DNA from: Weizmannia acidilactici
GTDB lineage: Bacteria; Bacillota; Bacilli; Bacillales; Bacillaceae_C
Direction: 5' to 3'
DNA: 64,000 nt
NCBI RefSeq assembly: GCF_008974225.1
Contig: NZ_BKZR01000005.1
Location: 40,775-104,774, forward strand
The notes under the pieces were generated by a model that was not told where the DNA came from, ran no database searches, and saw only the letters and a program-made list of their open reading frames with translations. Positions within the stretch are counted from its first letter, which is position 1. Each line of letters begins with the position of its first letter. The translations under genes and the position numbers were made by a program. Positions 36,117 through 43,084 of this stretch are shown here, piece after piece.

Positions 36117-37082
36117 ATGAAAGTTATCGTATACAGCGCAATGCCAGAAGACCTTATTGAATCTCTGCGGGAGCATTTTGAAATCAAACATATACCGGAC
36201 TGCCATACATATACGGATCTTCTGCCCGATTTAAAGGAAGCGGAAGGGCTGCTCGGGTCCGGACTCCGGGTGGACAGCGGGCTGCTGGACCACGCGCCCA
36301 ACTTAAAAATTGTAAGCAATATTTCAGTCGGCTATGATAATCTGGACATCCCCGAGCTGACAAAACGCGGCATTATGGCAACAAACACACCTGGCGTCCT
36401 GGACGATACGACGGCGGACACCATCTTCGGTATGATGCTTGCCGCCGCAAGGAGATTTACGGAACTCGACCGGTTTGTCAAAGAAGGAAGATGGAAAGCG
36501 CCGGTTTCGCAGGCCGAGTACGGCATCGACGTCCACCATAAAACGCTCGGCATCATCGGCATGGGCAGAATCGGGGGCAAAATCGCAAAGCGGGCACATT
36601 TCGGCTTTGACATGAACATTTTGTACCATAACCGTTCACGGAATATGGAGGCAGAAAATAGATATGGCGCAACATACTGCGGGCTGGATGAGCTTTTGCA
36701 AAAGTCCGATTTTGTCTGCCTCATGACGCCACTTACGCCTGAAACCCGCCATCTCATCGGGGAACGCGAATTCAGGCTTATGAAAAAAACGGCCGTCTTC
36801 GTGAACGGGTCAAGGGGCCAGACCGTTGATGAAGCTGCTTTAATCAGGGCGCTTGAGCGTAAAACAATCTATGCCGCAGGGATGGATGTTTTCGAACAGG
36901 AACCCGTTTCACCCGATAACCCGCTTTTAAAAATGGAAAATGTCGTCACACTGCCGCATATCGGCTCGGCCACGCACGAAACGCGCTATGCGATGGCAAA
37001 ACTGGCCGTTGAAAATTTAACAAAAGGGCTGCTCGGACAATGCCCGCCGAGTTTGATTAACCGGGAAATCTTTCAAATTTGA
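36117..37082 (+). CDS. D-2-hydroxyacid dehydrogenase (glyoxylate/2-ketogluconate reductase type)
   Basis: 321 residues. Rossmann motif LGIIGMGRIGGKIAKRA near residue 147, VNGSRGQTVDEAAL, and the catalytic His in TLPHIGSATHETRYAM. The pattern SVGYDNLDIPELTKRGIMATNTPGVLD is typical of the GhrB/YvcT group, which reduces glyoxylate, hydroxypyruvate or 2-ketogluconate. The ATG follows AGAGGGGGG. Substrate is inferred from the subgroup only. Confidence 0.9.
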   Translation: MKVIVYSAMPEDLIESLREHFEIKHIPDCHTYTDLLPDLKEAEGLLGSGLRVDSGLLDHAPNLKIVSNISVGYDNLDIPELTKRGIMATNTPGVLDDTTADTIFGMMLAAARRFTELDRFVKEGRWKAPVSQAEYGIDVHHKTLGIIGMGRIGGKIAKRAHFGFDMNILYHNRSRNMEAENRYGATYCGLDELLQKSDFVCLMTPLTPETRHLIGEREFRLMKKTAVFVNGSRGQTVDEAALIRALERKTIYAAGMDVFEQEPVSPDNPLLKMENVVTLPHIGSATHETRYAMAKLAVENLTKGLLGQCPPSLINREIFQI

Positions 37083-37248
37083 AAAGACGACCGGCCCAAA
37101 AAATTTTTGACCCATTCCTGCAAAACCCGGGCGGTACCTTCACCAGTAAAACAGGCTGTAATCACCGCCCGCCCTTCCGCTTACGTCTATAAAAAGAGGA
37201 AGGTGAACGTTGTTGGATAATGAAGAAGCGGTATTTCATTGATTTAAC

Positions 37249-37434
37249 ATGGTGGCAACGCAAGAGGTGGAACATATGAAGCGTTGGATACCGCCGAGCA
37301 ATTTTGACTTTGATAAAGCCGGACGCCATCTGAAACTGGCAGAGAAAGAAACTTTGGCCGGCCAAAATGCGCCGAATCTTCTGATGATCCACGCCCAGGA
37401 CCATGTGATGACAGCTCAGTCTGAATTGCAATGA
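37249..37434 (+). pseudogene. Remnant of a PTS lactose/cellobiose-type EIIA gene
   Basis: The frame contains FDKAGRHLKLAEKETLAGQN and then NLLMIHAQDHVMTAQSEL, matching the end of EIIA-Lac/Cel proteins, where HAQDHLMTA follows the helix bearing the phosphorylated His. The normal N-terminal helices and the last helix are missing and the middle is shortened. No EIIB or EIIC gene of that type is adjacent. Best read as a decayed fragment. Confidence 0.6.
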
Positions 37435-37508
37435 ATCAAACGTCTCATAGCGAATATAAAGTCATCCACAAACTGGAAGAGAACGTATCCACCATCTGGA
37501 AAAAGATC

Positions 37509-37543
37509 CGCGGCCTATGGCTTAAAGCCTGGCCGCGTTTTTT
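37509..37543 (+). terminator. Terminator downstream of the EIIA remnant
   Basis: CGCGGCC pairs with GGCCGCG around TATGGCTTAAAGCCT (itself pairing GGCTT/AAGCC), followed by TTTTTT. Confidence 0.85.
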
Positions 37544-37570
37544 CACTTGAACAGATAAACGAGTAAGCTT

Positions 37571-37612
37571 GGAGAATTCGCAGATAAATGCCTCGGATTC
37601 GCGGATATTTTT
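37571..37612. repeat. Two-unit 21-nt tandem repeat
   Basis: ATTCGCAGATAAATGCCTCGG is followed at exactly 21 nt by ATTCGCGGATATTTTTTATTA. The shared core is ATTCGC(A/G)GATA. It resembles the longer 21-nt periodic block at 46.1 kb. Confidence 0.5.
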
Positions 37613-37624
37613 TATTACAGCCGG

Positions 37625-38644
37625 CTATTGCTGTATTTTCATTCCGCTTCTACCCCATTCTGCCGATAAATCATAAGCGATCGGCGTTTCAATGATGTTT
37701 TTCACTTGTGCGGGATCCTTCGTTTTCCCGAGGGCCCACATCAATTTCGGCACGATTGCTTCCGTGTTTATGTCGCCGGAAACGATGACAGGGTACTGTG
37801 CGACTTTTCTCCCAACTTCATACAGATACAAATCATGCCCTTCTTCCAGACATTGCGTTGAAATCATAACAGCAATGCCCGCATCCGTCAGTTCCTTGAT
37901 TTTCGGCAGCAAATTCCGCCCTTCAAACGGCACACCGCCGTTCCCGAAGCTCTCAATAATAATGCCTTTATAATGGTCTTTCAAAAAATCAAAAATCTCC
38001 GGCTTTGTGCCGGGATGCAATTTTAATAAAAACACATCCGTGCAGAGGCTTGTTTCCACCTTAAATTCCTGCTGCGCCGGCGCCGGTTTCCAAATATATC
38101 GCACTTCTTCCCCATCGATGTAAGCGACATATGGATGGTTAATGCTTTCAAACGCATCATAGCTTTTTGTCCGCATTTTCACTGCCCTCGTGCCAATGAT
38201 GACACGCCCGTCAAAAACGACAAATACCCCGCCAATATCCTCGCATGCAAACCGGAGCGCATCGGTTAAATTTTTCTTCGCATCCGTTTTTTTAAAGCTG
38301 ATCGGCACCTGCGAACCCGTAAGCACGACCGGTTTCTGAAGACCCTGCAGCATATATGATAAAGCCGCCGCGGTATACCCCAATGTATCCGTACCGTGGG
38401 TAATGAGAAAACCGTCATACTGTCCGTAGTTTTCCGCGATGGCCTCCGCCATTTCCACCCAGTGCTCCGGCTGCATGTTCGTGCTATCGCGATTCATTAA
38501 AATCCGGGCCGTCACATCCACAGACAACAATGTATTTTCAAAATACTTCAGCAGATCCTCACCCGAAAGGCCCGGTTTCAACCCTTCATCCCCTTCAACC
38601 GAAGCAATGGTCCCACCCGTTGCCAACAATAAAATTTTCTTCAC
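37625..38644 (-). CDS. ansA: Type I (cytoplasmic) L-asparaginase
   Basis: Hydrolyses asparagine to aspartate and ammonia. About 339 residues with LLLATGGTIAS (nucleophile Thr) at the start, ITHGTDTLGYTAAAL (second catalytic Thr/Asp), VVLTGSQVPISF and ESFGNGGVP. No signal peptide. GTG 38644 is favoured over GTG 38653 because GAAGG lies 10 nt upstream. Stands alone. Confidence 0.93.
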   Translation of the reverse strand: MKKILLLATGGTIASVEGDEGLKPGLSGEDLLKYFENTLLSVDVTARILMNRDSTNMQPEHWVEMAEAIAENYGQYDGFLITHGTDTLGYTAAALSYMLQGLQKPVVLTGSQVPISFKKTDAKKNLTDALRFACEDIGGVFVVFDGRVIIGTRAVKMRTKSYDAFESINHPYVAYIDGEEVRYIWKPAPAQQEFKVETSLCTDVFLLKLHPGTKPEIFDFLKDHYKGIIIESFGNGGVPFEGRNLLPKIKELTDAGIAVMISTQCLEEGHDLYLYEVGRKVAQYPVIVSGDINTEAIVPKLMWALGKTKDPAQVKNIIETPIAYDLSAEWGRSGMKIQQ

Positions 38645-38763
38645 CCATGTCACACCTTCATTTTCGTTTGTATGTAAACCTCAATGTAATACATGTATTA
38701 TAAATTGTTTCAATAGGAACATCAATTTCTTTTTATGTGTCTACCATTAAATTCCTCTACATT

Positions 38764-38806
38764 GGAACCCCTTAAGCTGCTCTAAACTTGCAACTTAAGG
38801 GGTTCC
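38764..38806. terminator. Long hairpin, probable terminator
   Basis: GGAACCCCTTAAG pairs perfectly with CTTAAGGGGTTCC (13 bp). It overlaps the 3' end of the split membrane-protein gene (minus) and ends in GTTTTG on the plus side. Confidence 0.6.
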
Positions 38807-39074
38807 CGTTTTGAAATGATTAAAAATTTTCTCCCAATGTTTGCTTCTACCGTGATGTTTATATTGCTTTTTCGCCGCAAAAGCTATTACATTGATCATT
38901 AAATAGAAAAACAGCAAAATAAACGAAAGAAATAAGGTTCCTTTTTGCTGAACGGAAATGCCGTTCACCCGCAAACAATAGATTTTTACAAATAAATAGA
39001 AATACAAAAACATAAGGGTCATTTCCGAAACGACACCTTTTATGCCTTTTCCCGAACGGATTTTTATAATTTTT
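38795..39074 (-). pseudogene. C-terminal half of a membrane-protein gene split by an IS
   Basis: The minus strand from the IS edge reads IIKIRSGKGIKGVVSEMTLM, then two hydrophobic helices (MFLYFYLFVKIYCLRV and LFLSFILLFFYLMINVIAF) and a basic tail ending KTGTP. It has no start with a ribosome site of its own. Removing the IS and one 5-bp duplicate joins it in frame to the half at 40104-40358. I cannot name the family with confidence; the overall shape (about four helices, roughly 175 aa) loosely recalls YrvL-type proteins. Confidence 0.65.
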
Positions 39075-40108
39075 CCTGAATCCGTGACGAAAACCTAATG
39101 AATGGTTTTCGTAGGTAGGTTTTCCAAGCTGAATTTCGAAAAATAACTGATTTTTTGTTCTATTGTATTTTGCTTCATTGGTAAGTTATGAATGTACACT
39201 ATTTGAGCAGTTTTATGGCATGCCAAATAAACTTGCCGTTTCCATTTTTTGCAAGTTTTTCTGTCAACTCCGAATTTCATGCCGGCATTAGAAAAAAGCA
39301 TAATAAAGGCGCTCAAAGGTTGGACGCCATTTGTTGGTTAAGCTGACTTTTAGTTTCCATTGGCGCCCCTGGTAACCAGCTTCGAAGCCATGATGATCAT
39401 GTTCTGGATGACGGTTCTAATTCTCCTCCTCGTGGCTCTCTTTTTCAGAGGGGCATCCTGTTCTCTCAAACCTTCCTGCCCGATGTAAGCGAACATGGGG
39501 GCGTAACCGTCACAGCCTTTATAGGTTCTTTCCACGCCTTCCTTTTTCGTCTTGGAATTGTCAAATGGGGAGACATCTAGGTCAACCGGTATATATGCCT
39601 TGTCTTTGGTGTAAACAGGGCTGATTTCAGCATTTGTCCGGCGGATGAGATTCAGTGATTCTTCATGCAGGATCTCTTTCCACTTTTTCGTCAAGGCAGC
39701 CTGGTCTAGACGCTGCCTTAAAGTCGGGCTGGAAGGAACCCTTTGGATATCCAAAGCCAGTTGAAAGAAGGCATCATCCCGGAATGTTTCAATATGATCA
39801 AAATCGCTTTTCCCCTGACAAAGCAGGCCGATATAGGATTTGGCTACATCGCCATTGGAGCAGCTGCGATTTCTGGAAATCCGCGGCAGTTTATAGGCAT
39901 TTAACTTTGAAGCTAAATTTGTTTGATCTAGTAAATTTCCTACAATAATCCAGATTGGGCAACAATCCGTTCATTTGTATATTCTATAATAAACTTTTTC
40001 ACAAGATCACCTGATTGTGGAATTGGTTAAATTGGATTTGTGCCCATATTATACTAGATTTTAAGCGAATTGTATGACTTTGTGTGAAAATTTCGTCACG
40101 GATTCAGG
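39075..40108 (-). mobile_element. Decayed IS1380-family insertion sequence
   Basis: Perfect 18-bp terminal inverted repeats: CCTGAATCCGTGACGAAA at 39075-39092 and its complement at 40091-40108. They are flanked by TTTTT on both sides (39070-39074 and 40109-40113), a likely 5-bp target duplication. At 1034 bp it is well short of a full IS1380-type element (about 1.6-1.7 kb from memory), because of a deletion inside the transposase. It inserted into a membrane-protein gene. Confidence 0.88.
39288..40002 (-). pseudogene. IS1380-family transposase, frameshifted and internally deleted
   Basis: It starts at GTG 40002 (KKFIIEYTNERIVAQSGLL) and meets a stop; a one-base shift restores GNLLDQTNLASKLNAYKLP and SYIGLLCQGKSDFDHIE. 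The DDE-region start DLDVSPFDNSKTKKEGVERT and DGYAPMFAYIGQEGL follow. The frame then jumps to the C-terminal RRRIRTVIQNMIIMASKLVT, so roughly 190 residues with the remaining catalytic acids are gone. A second shift near 39365 leads to QWKLKVSLTNKWRPTFERL and a stop at 39288. Not functional. Confidence 0.85.
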
Positions 40109-40358
40109 TTTTTGTAAAAATAACATCTGCAATGACAGCAGCTGCGCAAGCAAAAATGAAGAATTTGGCTGCAATGGCCATCTTACCCCAAATATGTGCA
40201 GCATTCATTTCCACATAAAGAGTCAGGGAAACAAACTGCAGCAGAAAATAAAAACACAAAAACGGAACGGCAAATAACAAAAGTACCATACAAGCAACAA
40301 TGGCGATTGCAAATATGTGATCGAATAATGTATATGGATTTCGTTTTTTCGTTTTCAT
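40104..40358 (-). pseudogene. N-terminal half of a membrane-protein gene split by an IS
   Basis: Begins at ATG 40358 with AAGGGG 8 nt upstream (KTKKRNPYTLFDHIFAI), then two hydrophobic segments (IVACMVLLLFAVPFLCFYFLL and MAIAAKFFIFACAAAVIADVI). The last codons and the stop at 40104 come from the IS terminal repeat, so the native C-terminus is lost. It fits in frame with 38795-39074 after the IS is removed. Confidence 0.7.
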
Positions 40359-40374
40359 CCAGGAATCCCCTTAA

Positions 40375-40600
40375 ACACTTTTCACAAATCAACCAGCACC
40401 GAACATTCAACCGGTTATTCTTCCGTGTACACAGCCCCGGCCGTATCTATGGTTCACTTTGCAAAAATAAAGACGCTCACAATTTTTTTCAACCAGCCCG
40501 TTCATACAGATTAAACTTTTCGACCTTATCATTCTTTGCAGTGGATGGCAAAACGATTTCAATCACCATGTCCGGATTTCCATTCCGCTATTTTTTTATT
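40375..40600 (-). pseudogene. Remnant of a Uma2-family (DUF820) nuclease gene
   Basis: The minus strand encodes GNPDMVIEIVLPSTAKNDKV and EKFNLYERAG, the signature of Uma2 proteins (PDLVIEILSPST...LYxxAG). A TGA comes right after AG, and degenerate C-terminal pieces (TAGAVYTEE, CSVLVDL) follow with stops. The N-terminus is missing. Dead fragment next to the split membrane-protein gene. Confidence 0.65.
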
Positions 40601-40689
40601 ATAGCATACTGCATCTGTCCCTATCCAAAAGCCTCCATGATTCATAGTCTACTGTAAATGTATAATTTAACCGAATGGGAGTGGGAAGT

Positions 40690-42237
40690 TTGAGCCCAAA
40701 TCTGAAGAAGTTTGTTGACCATCTGCCGCTGCTTAAAACCATCCAGCCGATACGAAAAGAAGAAGGGATTGCTTATTATGAGGTAACAATGGATGAATTC
40801 TGGCAAAAGCTGCACCGTGACTTAAGGCCGACAAGATTATGGGGATATAACCGCAGTTTTCCTGGGCCGTTGTTCGATGTCGCGCGCGGGGAAAAAATCC
40901 GGGTCAAATGGATGAACCGCCTGCCGCGGAGACATATTCTCCCGGTTGATACAACGATCTTAAACGGCATGGAAACAAACCTTCCCGAAGTGCGGACGGT
41001 CGTGCACCTGCATGGAGGTGAAACCGAGCCGGACAGCGACGGTTACCCGGAAGCCTGGTTTACCCCCAATTTCAGAGAAACCGGCCCATATTTTAAAAAG
41101 GAAATATACGAATACAACAACCAACAGCGCGCCGCCACTTTATGGTACCATGACCATGCAATCGGAATAACGCGTCTCAATGTCTATGCGGGACTTGTGG
41201 GCATGTACTTGATCCGCGATCAGGAAGAAAAATCTCTCAATCTGCCATCAGGCGCTTATGAGATTCCACTCATGATCACAGACCGGACGTTTAACAATGA
41301 TGGTTCCCTGTTCTACCCGCAGCAGCCGGCCAATCCGACGCCGGAAACGCCAAATCCGTCTGTTGTTCCGTTTTTCCTCGGCGATACGATTCTTGTTAAC
41401 GGAAAAGTATGGCCATATTTGGAAGTAGAGCCGCGGAAATACCGGTTCAGGGTTGTGAATGCGTCCAACACGCGCGCTTACCAATTATATTTGGATGCCG
41501 GGCAGCCATTATTCCAAATTGGTACGGACGGCGGTCTACTCAGGCGGCCGGCCCGATTGGAGAAATTGACACTTGAACCAGCTGAGCGAGCTGATCTCAT
41601 TATCGACTTTTCGAAATATTCCGGCCAAATGATTACACTAAAAAATGACCTTGGCCCGAACGCCGACCCATCCGACCAAACCGACGACGTCATGCAGTTC
41701 AGGGTCACCCTTCCGCTTTCCGAAAAAGATACAAGCAAAATCCCGCAGTCTTTATCTTCTATCCCGTCCCCTTCATACAGTAATATTCAGGCAATCCGGC
41801 ATTTAAAGCTGGCCGGTTCCGCCGATGAATACGGCCGGCCATTACTGCTTCTGGACAACAAAAGATGGATGGATCCGGTAACGGAAACGCCACGCCTCGG
41901 TACAACGGAAATTTGGTCGTTGGTGAATCCAATGGCTTTCACGCATCCGATCCATATCCATCTTGTCCAGTTCCAGATTTTGGACCGCCGCCCGTTTGAT
42001 TTGGATTTATATAATGAAACCGGCCACATCGTGTACACTGGCCCTGCCGTGTCGCCCGAACCGAATGAGCGAGGTTGGAAAGATACTGTGGCTGCACCGT
42101 CTGGACAGATCACGCGGGTCGTGATGCGGTTTGCCCCGTTTGCCGGCGATTATGTGTGGCACTGCCATATTCTGGAACACGAAGACAACGATATGATGCG
42201 GCCGTTAAAAATTACTGATCCAGAAAGCGCCGGGTAA
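40690..42237 (+). CDS. cotA: CotA-type multicopper oxidase (spore coat laccase)
   Basis: 515 residues, against 513 for B. subtilis CotA, which oxidises phenolics and bilirubin in the outer spore coat. Copper ligands are visible in VVHLHGGETEPDSDGYPEAW, ATLWYHDHAIG, THPIHIHL and VWHCHILEHEDNDMM (T1 Cys, His and axial Met). No signal peptide, as for CotA. TTG 40690 is preferred over ATG 40675: GGGAG then lies 9 nt upstream and the length fits. Spore-specific promoter signals were not resolved. Confidence 0.95.
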   Translation: MSPNLKKFVDHLPLLKTIQPIRKEEGIAYYEVTMDEFWQKLHRDLRPTRLWGYNRSFPGPLFDVARGEKIRVKWMNRLPRRHILPVDTTILNGMETNLPEVRTVVHLHGGETEPDSDGYPEAWFTPNFRETGPYFKKEIYEYNNQQRAATLWYHDHAIGITRLNVYAGLVGMYLIRDQEEKSLNLPSGAYEIPLMITDRTFNNDGSLFYPQQPANPTPETPNPSVVPFFLGDTILVNGKVWPYLEVEPRKYRFRVVNASNTRAYQLYLDAGQPLFQIGTDGGLLRRPARLEKLTLEPAERADLIIDFSKYSGQMITLKNDLGPNADPSDQTDDVMQFRVTLPLSEKDTSKIPQSLSSIPSPSYSNIQAIRHLKLAGSADEYGRPLLLLDNKRWMDPVTETPRLGTTEIWSLVNPMAFTHPIHIHLVQFQILDRRPFDLDLYNETGHIVYTGPAVSPEPNERGWKDTVAAPSGQITRVVMRFAPFAGDYVWHCHILEHEDNDMMRPLKITDPESAG

Positions 42238-42250
42238 CGGCAATCGAGTT

Positions 42251-42276
42251 CCGGGCAAGTCCAAACATTTGCCCGG
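42251..42276 (+). terminator. Terminator after cotA
   Basis: CCGGGCAA pairs with TTGCCCGG, followed by CTTTTAT, 13 bases after the stop. Confidence 0.8.
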
Positions 42277-42387
42277 CTTTTATATTAATGTTAAATAAAT
42301 TGTAATATCATTTTTCTTCCATTCTCTGCTATACTGAAATCGGAAATCGGTTTCATACCACTGTTTTTTTTACAACACAAAAACGGT

Positions 42388-42412
42388 TTGACTTAAATAT
42401 TCATTCAGTCGA
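42388..42412. promoter_or_regulatory. Candidate operator upstream of the TetR gene
   Basis: TTGACT (42388-42393) and AGTCGA (42407-42412) form an inverted repeat around TAAATATTCATTC, about 20 bp before the TetR start codon. It shares the TGACT half-site with 43048-43062, suggesting autoregulation. Confidence 0.5.
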
Positions 42413-42430
42413 GAAAGAGAGGGGGGTCCT

Positions 42431-43006
42431 ATGGCAGACAGGAAAAAGCTGATCATTGAAGCAGCAGCAAAATCATTTTCTGAATTTGGTTATAAAGCTA
42501 CCACGATGGATCAGGTAGCAAGACGGGCGGGCGTCGGGAAAGGCACCATTTATACTTTTTTTAAAAACAAAGAGGATCTGCTCCAGTATATTATGGAAAG
42601 CCTGATTGCCGAAATGAAGCATTCAGCTGAAGAAACAATAGATGAGCGCCTTACATTTAATGAAAATGTCCACCGCGCGCTTTATAAAATGCTGGAGTAC
42701 CGGTTCAAACACCAATTGGCAATCAAATTGTATGAGGAGGTAAAGCTTGGCACGCCGGAAGTGGTGGAGGCGCTGCGCTATGTGGAAGAATCCATTCTCA
42801 ACTACATCAGTCAGTACATTGAAGAGGCGATACGAAAACAGGATATTTTGCCGTGCGATCCAAAACTAACTGCTTTCATTATACTAAAAATGTATATCGC
42901 ACTGATTTTTGATTGGGAGAAAAATCATCCTCCCCTGACAAAAGAAGAAATTTCAAAGCTGTTTGAACTTTACATTTTCAAAGGTTTATCAATGGACAAC
43001 CATTAG
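42431..43006 (+). CDS. TetR/AcrR-family transcriptional regulator
   Basis: 191 residues. N-terminal helix-turn-helix: FGYKATTMDQVARRAGVGKGTIYTFFKNKEDLL (given in two overlapping parts, FGYKATTMDQVARRAGV and GKGTIYTFFKNKEDLL). The C-terminal ligand domain is not recognisable. It directly precedes a yhgE gene in the same direction, the arrangement of yhgD-yhgE in B. subtilis, so it probably represses that membrane protein and itself. GAGAGGGGGG lies before ATG 42431. Confidence 0.88.
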   Translation: MADRKKLIIEAAAKSFSEFGYKATTMDQVARRAGVGKGTIYTFFKNKEDLLQYIMESLIAEMKHSAEETIDERLTFNENVHRALYKMLEYRFKHQLAIKLYEEVKLGTPEVVEALRYVEESILNYISQYIEEAIRKQDILPCDPKLTAFIILKMYIALIFDWEKNHPPLTKEEISKLFELYIFKGLSMDNH

Positions 43007-43047
43007 CTTTGCTCATGATTTCTTATTTTTACCCACAAATGACCAAA

Positions 43048-43062
43048 TGACTATTTTAGTCA
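43048..43062. promoter_or_regulatory. Perfect palindrome upstream of yhgE, candidate operator
   Basis: TGACTATTTTAGTCA: six-base arms TGACTA/TAGTCA around TTT, 22 bp before the yhgE ATG. Probably bound by the TetR regulator just upstream. Confidence 0.55.
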
Positions 43063-43084
43063 ATTATTTATGGAGGCATTCAAA

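Noticed and set aside
37431..37549. Short frame MNQTSHSEYKVIHKLEENV after the EIIA remnant
   Set aside because: Reads through the terminator hairpin; no ribosome site and no family match.
39095..39316. 73-residue minus-strand frame at the left end of the IS
   Set aside because: Lies inside the IS tail and overlaps the frameshifted transposase C-terminus in another frame.
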